Positions 1 to 3,578 of a stretch of 5,354 bases of DNA are shown here, piece by piece; within the stretch, counting starts at the first letter, position 1, and each line of letters begins with the position of its first letter. The notes under the pieces are model-generated. The model was not told the DNA's origin and did not search any database. It saw only the letters and a program-made list of their open reading frames with translations. The stretch comes from Methanobacterium sp. (lineage in GTDB: Archaea; Methanobacteriota; Methanobacteria; Methanobacteriales; Methanobacteriaceae). The DNA lies in contig PLTK01000138.1 in NCBI GenBank assembly GCA_003164415.1, positions 16,026 through 21,379 of the forward strand. The letters are read 5' to 3'. The position numbers were made by a program, and so were the translations under genes.

Positions 1-38
1 TTTCGATTTGTAATTTGAAACTGGAATAAACATCAACC

Positions 39-46
39 TTTTTTTT
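39..46 (+). terminator. Oligo-T tract, possible terminator of an off-window gene
   Basis: Eight T in a row on the + strand with no G+C-rich hairpin, the usual form of a euryarchaeal terminator. One + frame is open from the window edge to a TAA at 27-29, so a gene entering from the left could end there and terminate here. Only eight codons of that frame are visible, too few to claim a gene. Confidence 0.35.
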
Positions 47-100
47 AATTTGTTAAATTCAATTTATTTAACTGATAATTCCATCAAAATCCTCTTGATT

Positions 101-115
101 AACCCTATATTATAT
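101..115 (+). promoter_or_regulatory. Putative archaeal BRE/TATA box for the 118-aa gene
   Basis: An AACC purine/C step leads into CTATATTATAT, resembling an archaeal BRE plus TATA box. Transcription starting about 25 bases downstream would begin near 135 and give a leader of about 15 bases before the ATG at 151. This is positional inference; AT-rich DNA produces such matches often. Confidence 0.4.
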
Positions 116-150
116 CTAATATGATGGTCAATTTAGAACTGGTGGTATAA

Positions 151-507
151 ATGTTAGATTTCATTAATTTTGAAATATTAGATAAAACAAAACCTTTTGC
201 AACAGATGTATTAATTCAATTTGAGGAAACTGGAGTTAACACCCAGAAATATAGTTTTATACAGGATCGTTTGGACAACTACAATTTATATATAGATACT
301 AAATATTCCATGACATACGAAACACAGTACAACGAACCCGAAGGAATCCTATTGATGGGAATTGTAATATCCATACCAGATCGTTTGGTGCCGGATGATG
401 ATGATAAGTATAATCAGTTAATCGCAGTATTTATCAAGGGATTTCAGCAATTCCATGAGAGAACCATGCAATTTTTAAAGAATAAAAAAGAGAAGGGAGT
501 AGCTTAA
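151..507 (+). CDS. Hypothetical protein, 118 aa, cytoplasmic
   Basis: I do not recognise a family. The start is firm: an in-frame TAA at 148-150 abuts the ATG, so the frame cannot extend upstream, and GGTGGT at 141-146 lies four bases before the ATG. The protein has no signal peptide or membrane segment. Its N-terminal two thirds alternate acidic/aromatic stretches with short strands, for example LLMGIVISIP near residues 67-76. An acidic turn PDDDD (about 81-85) leads into a C-terminal amphipathic helix ending in the lysine-rich KNKKEKG. This would suit a small alpha/beta or beta-beta-alpha fold. The composition looks genuinely coding. It is a monocistronic unit with its own TATA-like box upstream and T-rich DNA after the stop, and it faces a convergent gene pair. 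No function can be proposed. Confidence 0.8.
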   Translation: MLDFINFEILDKTKPFATDVLIQFEETGVNTQKYSFIQDRLDNYNLYIDTKYSMTYETQYNEPEGILLMGIVISIPDRLVPDDDDKYNQLIAVFIKGFQQFHERTMQFLKNKKEKGVA

Positions 508-514
508 AAAAAAA
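506..514 (-). terminator. Oligo-T tract ending the 843/573 transcript
   Basis: Nine A on the + strand read as nine T on the - strand, about 60 bases past the 573 stop codon. The tract overlaps the TAA of the convergent + gene, so the two transcription units end in the same short AT-only segment. Confidence 0.45.
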
Positions 515-535
515 TTTATTATATTTTTCTTATTA
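515..535 (+). terminator. T-rich terminator of the 118-aa gene
   Basis: Immediately after the stop codon the + strand is T-rich, with a run of five T at 524-528 followed by CTTATT. There is no stable hairpin. This fits U-rich archaeal termination and forms the + half of a bidirectional terminator between converging genes. Confidence 0.4.
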
Positions 536-572
536 AAATTATACAAAGAATGTATTTAAAATCAACTATTTA

Positions 573-794
573 TTAGGGTTCAATATGTACATTCGCTATA
601 GGTATTTTTATTTCTTTACCCTTTGTAATAAACTCGAATGGGATGTTATGTTGAATTAAATAATTTGCTAATCTGGATAAATTTCCGTTATATGCAACGA
701 TATAATCGTTTCTATTATCCAATGTTCCATTTAAAACTCTATTTAATGTGTTAAGTGATGGTTTAAATTCATTTTTATTAACTGATTCATCCAT
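573..794 (-). CDS. Hypothetical protein, 73 aa
   Basis: An unrecognised small soluble protein. A GTG at 803 is in frame, but it lies inside the ribosome site GGGGTGAT (806-799), which is spaced four bases from the ATG at 794. The ATG is therefore the start. Residues 12-24 should form a helix, 31-34 (YIVA) a strand, 38-50 (NLSRLANYLIQHN) a second amphipathic helix, and 53-56 and 61-66 two strands. There is no signal peptide, membrane segment or cysteine. The gene begins 48 bases after the stop of the 56-aa CxxC protein on the same strand with no T tract between them, so the two are probably co-transcribed. The function is unknown. Confidence 0.75.
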   Translation of the reverse strand: MDESVNKNEFKPSLNTLNRVLNGTLDNRNDYIVAYNGNLSRLANYLIQHNIPFEFITKGKEIKIPIANVHIEP

Positions 795-798
795 CGAT

Positions 799-806
799 AT
801 CACCCC
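799..806 (-). promoter_or_regulatory. Ribosome binding site fixing the ATG start at 794
   Basis: GGGGTGAT on the - strand closely matches the archaeal anti-SD complement GGAGGTGAT. The upstream in-frame GTG at 803-801 is part of this motif, which excludes it as the start. Confidence 0.75.
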
Positions 807-842
807 TATAACTAAGTTTTATTTAATAAATTCAAATTTTAT

Positions 843-1013
843 TTAAAGACTCATTTTTGATGGACCCGAACGGAAGGGTAATGTTATTGATCCCTTTAGG
901 TATGCCATTGTAATTTCTTTTTGGTGTAAAAAATAACCACATTTTTGGCATTTTATACCTTTACCCCATTTTTCCATGAATCCGCCATCAACTTTATGGG
1001 TTAACTCAGACAT
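843..1013 (-). CDS. Small CxxC protein, 56 aa, possible half zinc ribbon
   Basis: A short frame from ATG at 1013 to TAA at 845-843, with a very good ribosome site AAGGTGAT six bases upstream. Reading from the start, the protein is MSELTHKVDGGFMEKWGKGI, then KCQKCGYFLH at residues 21-30, then a basic and polar tail ending SGPSKMSL. The only metal-type motif is C22-x2-C25, followed by an aromatic pair and His30. A complete zinc ribbon would need a second pair, so it may bind zinc as a dimer or use His30. No signal peptide is visible. The strong ribosome site, the 56-codon open frame and the non-random composition support a real gene. It is first of a likely two-gene unit with the 73-aa gene. 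No family or function is recognised. Confidence 0.7.
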   Translation of the reverse strand: MSELTHKVDGGFMEKWGKGIKCQKCGYFLHQKEITMAYLKGSITLPFRSGPSKMSL

Positions 1014-1142
1014 TTTTATATCACCTTTTTAAAAATTTAAAACTAAAAAAATTGTTTAATATCAATTCGAAATAGACATTCTAATTCTATTAAATATCAA
1101 AATAAATTCTTTAACATATTTTTGAGAATTATGTATAATCAC

Positions 1143-1166
1143 GTAAATATAAGATTTTTTTTATAA
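1143..1166 (+). promoter_or_regulatory. Possible TATA elements before the 1176-1262 inverted repeat
   Basis: GTAAATATAAG (1142-1152) and TTTATAAAT (about 1159-1167) both resemble archaeal TATA boxes. From the first, transcription would start close to 1170-1176, just at the G+C-rich arm GGAGGCGAGCAGGGA. This would suit a promoter for a structured RNA but is only positional evidence. Confidence 0.25.
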
Positions 1167-1175
1167 ATCGGAGGC

Positions 1176-1262
1176 GAGCAGGGATATTCACTTTTTATCA
1201 AAAATAATAAAGCGATATACTTTTTGGTAAATATAATTATAAGACATGAACATTCCCTGCTC
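1176..1262. repeat. Inverted repeat, possible structured RNA stem
   Basis: GAGCAGGGA at 1176-1184 is the exact reverse complement of TCCCTGCTC at 1254-1262. After a one-base bulge, TATTC (1185-1189) pairs with GAACA (1248-1252) with a single A·C mismatch, giving about 14 paired positions closing an AT-rich interior of 58 bases. The interior can form a weaker hairpin (CTTTTTAT against ATAATAAAG). The arms are strikingly G+C-rich for this DNA, a hallmark used to find non-coding RNAs in AT-rich archaea. The other reading is the termini of a small non-autonomous element. No target-site duplication is evident. Confidence 0.45.
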
Positions 1263-1341
1263 TATGTATTAAATTGTTGGAAGCCATATATACAATTTAT
1301 CATTTTTAATAATGTACTTTATACTCTATAACAATTCCAAA

Positions 1342-1358
1342 ATGGATACTATATCCAT
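1342..1358. repeat. 17-bp palindrome (7-bp arms, 3-base spacer)
   Basis: ATGGATA at 1342-1348 and TATCCAT at 1352-1358 are perfect reverse complements around CTA. It lies past the end of the winged-helix gene, beyond its T tract, and on the - strand is followed by TTTT. It could be a weak terminator hairpin or a protein-binding site; nothing in the sequence decides which. Confidence 0.4.
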
Positions 1359-1363
1359 ATTAT

Positions 1364-1370
1364 AAAAAAA
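1364..1370 (-). terminator. Oligo-T tract downstream of the winged-helix gene
   Basis: Seven A on + read as seven T on -, about 58 bases after the stop of the winged-helix gene. Earlier T-rich stretches (CTTTTTAT, around 1400-1407) may also contribute. Confidence 0.4.
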
Positions 1371-1427
1371 TGAAACTAAGATCAAAATTTTATTTTCATA
1401 TAAAAAGAATATTAAAATGTTCAGTTT

Positions 1428-1664
1428 TTATACATTCTTTTCCCCTTTAGGGGTTAGTTTAATATCCTGTCCTTCGAAGGTTTTTGGGCCATCATATTCA
1501 ATATACCCTCGATATGTAAGATCTCTAATATATGAATCTAATTCAGCACCTTCAATATTTAATTTATCCTCTAAATCTGATATAGATACTTCTGGTTTAT
1601 CTGGATTTTCCTTCTTTTCATTATATAACATTTTTAAAATTTTCTTTTTTTTAGTAGCATCCAT
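1428..1664 (-). CDS. Small winged-helix DNA-binding protein, 78 aa
   Basis: Probable transcriptional regulator consisting of one winged-helix domain. A lysine-rich N-terminus leads into helix 1 (about residues 5-20). SISDLEDKL (27-35) is the second helix and IEGAELDSYIRDLTYRG (38-54) the turn plus recognition helix. YIEYDGPKTFEGQDIKL (54-70) forms the hairpin wing, and TPKG (71-74) is the end typical of archaeal MarR/ArsR-like winged helices. There is no ligand or dimerisation domain, so it may act as a compact repressor or nucleoid-type protein. The ATG at 1664 is chosen over an in-frame ATG at 1685 because GGGGGA (1676-1671) sits six bases before 1664 and inside the longer version. It has no operon partner. 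The fold is fairly certain; the target and the exact family are unknown. Confidence 0.8.
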   Translation of the reverse strand: MDATKKKKILKMLYNEKKENPDKPEVSISDLEDKLNIEGAELDSYIRDLTYRGYIEYDGPKTFEGQDIKLTPKGEKNV

Positions 1665-1670
1665 ACATAT

Positions 1671-1676
1671 TCCCCC
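1671..1676 (-). promoter_or_regulatory. Ribosome binding site fixing the ATG start at 1664
   Basis: GGGGGA on - with a six-base spacer to ATG 1664. The longer in-frame start at 1685 has no comparable motif and would place this purine run inside its coding sequence. Confidence 0.6.
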
Positions 1677-1710
1677 TAAGAACATTTTTTATATTCATTT
1701 CTTCGATTTA

Positions 1711-1725
1711 ATCGTATATATTAGA
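1711..1725 (-). promoter_or_regulatory. Putative TATA box of the winged-helix gene
   Basis: CTAATATATACG on the - strand. A start about 25 bases downstream would fall near 1692, giving a leader of about 28 bases before ATG 1664. It is AT-rich background, so the call is weak. Confidence 0.3.
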
Positions 1726-2148
1726 AATAAAACCTTCTATGAACGTTTAAATTCTCATATTTAATATTATATATTTGAGGGTAATTCATAAAACTTTTTT
1801 TAGTTGCATGATACCTTCTATATTAAAAGATTCAACTTATCCGTTTAAAAATTTTAAGATTTTTTTGATCTATTGTAATCTATATATCTATCATAAAGCT
1901 TAATTCTTCCCTTTATTATTTCCATATAATCATTATTTCCCATAGTGAATTTAAGATTATCATGGATTTTTTAGGTTAAGATAAATTCATAAATAGAATA
2001 TAATATATAATAAATTGTCTTTACCTGATTAACAGTCTTTTATAATTCAAATAACAGTTTATGGGTGTTTATAATACTGATACTATTATTTTTAAACCCT
2101 ATTTAATTTCATAATAGTAAGGTACTAATCATTTATTTTTCCACAACT

Positions 2149-2430
2149 GTGACATCGATCATGATAAGCAAAATTGGATGGGAGAACTTTGAGGGGGCAT
2201 TACCCGCATTCCTAACAATCACATCGATGACATTCACATTCAGCATATCCAAGGGTATAGGATTTGGATTTATATCATACTGTATAATCAAATTAGCAGT
2301 GGGTAAATGGAGAGAAGTTCATCCGTTAATGTGGGTTATATCATTAGTATTTGTAATATATTCATATTTGTCTCAAATATGTTGTAAATCAAAAAAAATA
2401 ATCTTCATATTTCCTAATGCACATCTCTAA
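2149..2430 (+). pseudogene. NCS2 (AzgA/COG2252) purine-type permease, C-terminal remnant
   Basis: The open frame reads as the end of an NCS2-family nucleobase permease, a proton-coupled importer of purine bases or uracil in the cytoplasmic membrane. The recognisable signature runs from KIGWENFEGALPAFLTI, matching the family's I-x-W-x(4)-EAIPAFLTI, through GIGFGFISYCIIKLAVGK to REVHPLMWVISLVFV, which together form the last membrane helices. Only about 80 of the usual 430-470 residues remain. There is no ribosome site before the GTG at 2149 or the ATG at 2161, and an in-frame TAA lies at 2125-2127. The family proline in the MPFTYSI segment is Thr here (MTFTFSI), and the frame continues past the natural end with SQICCKSKKIIFIFPNAHL, suggesting a lost stop. 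The remaining frame is otherwise intact, so the 5' deletion may be fairly recent. It is unlikely to yield a working transporter. Confidence 0.85.
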
Positions 2431-2476
2431 TCTAATAAGAATCTAACTTATATCTATTTTATTACAAATTTTATGT

Positions 2477-2610
2477 TTCATCTATACAAGATATGCTAAA
2501 AATTATCGGTTAGGTATAATGTTAAATATTTTACACATAGTATAGTCATGGCTACATATTACTTACTTAGTCTTGTACGATGGCTTGTATATCTCGTGTA
2601 GATTGATGAA
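2477..2610. repeat. Imperfect inverted repeat, 134 bp end to end
   Basis: ATCTATACAAGATATGC (2480-2496) and GTATATCTCGTGTAGAT (2587-2603) are reverse complements at 14 of 17 positions. The outer TTCAT (2477-2481) also matches ATGAA (2606-2610) if four extra bases on the right are looped out. It lies in the 273-base spacer between the permease remnant and the GerW-family gene, which has no other content. It could be a decayed small element or a foldback; no flanking duplication was seen. Confidence 0.35.
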
Positions 2611-2642
2611 TGGGCAAGAGATTTTTGTTGCGATTTATAATT

Positions 2643-2672
2643 AAAAAAAATATGTATAATTTAATAAAAAAA
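2643..2672 (-). terminator. Oligo-T tracts terminating the GerW-family gene
   Basis: On the - strand, seven T (2672-2666) and then eight T (2650-2643) follow about 32 bases after the stop codon, within otherwise AT-only DNA. This is a good match to tandem U-tract termination in euryarchaea. Confidence 0.55.
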
Positions 2673-2703
2673 TTAATAAATTTTGGATTTGAAATAAAGA
2701 GAC

Positions 2704-3147
2704 TTAAATATCTTCTTTCTTTTTAATCTCTACTTCTTCCTCTTCTTCCTCTTCTTCACAACCACAACCACAGCCGTCCTTCATCATTTTAGATCCTTGG
2801 CTCATGATATCGACAGCAGCAGCACCTATTCCACTTATAGCTCGTGAAAGATGATCAGGTTCCTTAAGAGACATGACTTTAACTCCTTCAGGACCGTTTA
2901 CACCTTTAAATACAACAATTGCAGCAACGGGTTCTACACCTGCAGCTCCACCGGCTCCAGCTCCATTTCCACCCATATTATCTGTGCCTGTGCCTTCACC
3001 AATACCTGCTCCAAATCCCATGCCCATCCTGGTGATAGGAATCATTAACATCTCATCAGTTTCTATGGTTTTACCAACCACATTTTCTATGTTCAAAACT
3101 TTACGAATTTCTTCAACAGTAGTTTTAATAGGATCTTGAATATCCAA
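2704..3147 (-). CDS. GerW/YtfJ-family protein with CGCGC and poly-Glu tail
   Basis: A member of the GerW (YtfJ, Spore_YtfJ) family, named from Bacillus spore germination but common in non-sporulating methanogens, where its role is unknown. The N-terminal helix (about 1-20, TTVEEIRKVLNI) precedes VVGKTIETDEMLMIPITRMGMGFG (23-46), the family's strand pair ending in the G-F-G-x-G step. A Gly/Ala-rich loop (48-70) follows, then VEPVAAIVVFKG (71-82) and a conserved core to about 120. After MMKDG come Cys126, Cys128 and Cys130 alternating with Gly, eight consecutive Glu (131-138) and a charged end KKKEDI. The tail looks like a metal- or partner-binding extension. The length is normal for the family. 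The start is TTG: AGGAGG lies seven bases upstream and the first in-frame ATG is codon 33. There is no signal peptide, and the gene is monocistronic. Confidence 0.9.
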   Translation of the reverse strand: MDIQDPIKTTVEEIRKVLNIENVVGKTIETDEMLMIPITRMGMGFGAGIGEGTGTDNMGGNGAGAGGAAGVEPVAAIVVFKGVNGPEGVKVMSLKEPDHLSRAISGIGAAAVDIMSQGSKMMKDGCGCGCEEEEEEEEVEIKKKEDI

Positions 3148-3154
3148 ATCAATT

Positions 3155-3160
3155 CCTCCT
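3155..3160 (-). promoter_or_regulatory. Strong ribosome binding site selecting a TTG start
   Basis: AGGAGG on - with a seven-base spacer to TTG 3147. It is the best SD match in the window and decides the non-ATG start of the GerW-family gene. Confidence 0.8.
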
Positions 3161-3182
3161 GATATCTAAATTTTTTTTACGT

Positions 3183-3196
3183 ATTTATAATATAAT
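3183..3196 (-). promoter_or_regulatory. Putative TATA box of the GerW-family gene
   Basis: ATTATATTATAAATAC on - lies about 37-47 bases before the TTG. A start about 25 bases downstream would fall near 3163, leaving a short leader that just includes the AGGAGG site, as is usual in methanogens. Confidence 0.5.
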
Positions 3197-3528
3197 CTCC
3201 CATGCATATACAATTTATTATTAGTTTGTCTTAAGAAACAAGATGATAAAATAAATTGAAATGTAGAATATGAGGTTTAAAGGATACAGTCTATGTTGTA
3301 AAAGAGTTTAACACATTTTTGGCCCACATATTTAAATATAAATATATATTCAGCTTAGGGTAACCCAAAAAGATTTCAAAGAAATATCTATGTACGGGGT
3401 TAAAAACATGTAATGGGAGATTTACTTAGTTTATTCTAATGAAACATGTTAATTCTATAATTTAAAGGGTTTTATTAATGAATAACAGATAAAATCTAAC
3501 TATATTTTATTCTATTGTGGTGAATTTC

Positions 3529-3537
3529 AAAAAAAAA
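3529..3537 (-). terminator. Oligo-T tract terminating the adhesin gene
   Basis: Nine A on + read as nine T on -, about 42 bases beyond the adhesin stop codon, within a T-rich stretch (3529-3570 on -). No G+C hairpin is present. Confidence 0.55.
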
Positions 3538-3578
3538 TAATAAAAATAAAAGAAAAGAAGATTTATTTTTCTACATAT

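Larger units (their letters stand above)
1014..1427. other. Gene-free spacer with inverted repeats
   Basis: There is no credible coding frame on either strand. It holds the ribosome site of the 56-aa gene at the left, very AT-rich DNA to about 1165, a G+C-rich inverted repeat (1176-1262), a 17-bp palindrome (1342-1358) and an oligo-A run (1364-1370) that terminates the winged-helix gene on -. A 19-codon frame on - inside the inverted repeat is too short to count. Confidence 0.6.
1665..2148. other. Gene-free spacer between winged-helix gene and permease remnant
   Basis: It contains the upstream region of the winged-helix gene and about 400 bases of AT-rich DNA. I translated + strand frames ahead of 2149 looking for the missing part of the permease and saw no matching segments, so that part appears deleted rather than frameshifted. 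A 29-codon frame on - at 1943-1854 lacks a ribosome site and is not called as a gene. Confidence 0.55.
3148..3578. other. Gene-free spacer with palindromic and TATA-like sequences
   Basis: No coding frame of meaningful length lies on either strand; the longest start-to-stop runs inspected are about 19 codons and lack ribosome sites. It holds the GerW-family promoter on the left, the adhesin terminator on the right, and in the middle a strong TATA-like run (3331-3349, +) followed by GGGTAACCC (3358-3366) and the foldback AGATTTC-AAA-GAAATATCT (3371-3389). Confidence 0.5.

Noticed and set aside
1..33. Start of a divergent gene on - (ATG at 33, MFIPVSNYKSK to the edge)
   Set aside because: Only 11 codons are visible and the only purine run (AAGGTTG) touches the ATG. 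The T8 tract there is better read as a + strand terminator.
795..803. GTG start at 803 for the 73-aa protein
   Set aside because: The GTG is part of the GGGGTGAT ribosome site that serves the ATG at 794.
1665..1685. ATG start at 1685 for the winged-helix protein
   Set aside because: It would place the GGGGGA ribosome site inside the gene and has no SD of its own.
1417..1764. 115-codon frame on + overlapping the winged-helix gene
   Set aside because: It is antisense to a frame with clear winged-helix features and a good ribosome site. Its own product is a Phe/Ser-rich low-complexity string with no SD.
1854..1943. 29-codon frame on - with a credible-looking peptide (MGNNDYMEIIKGRIKLYDRY...)
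   Set aside because: It has no ribosome site and is very short. It may be a gene relic but cannot be supported from this sequence alone.
2548..2601. 17-codon hydrophobic frame on + (MATYYLLSLVRWLVYLV)
   Set aside because: No ribosome site, overlaps the inverted-repeat arm, and its length is easily due to chance.
2851..3139. Two + frames (2851-3048 and 2873-3139)
   Set aside because: Both are antisense to the GerW-family gene. The Pro/Ala-rich product of the second mirrors the Gly/Ala-rich loop of the real gene.
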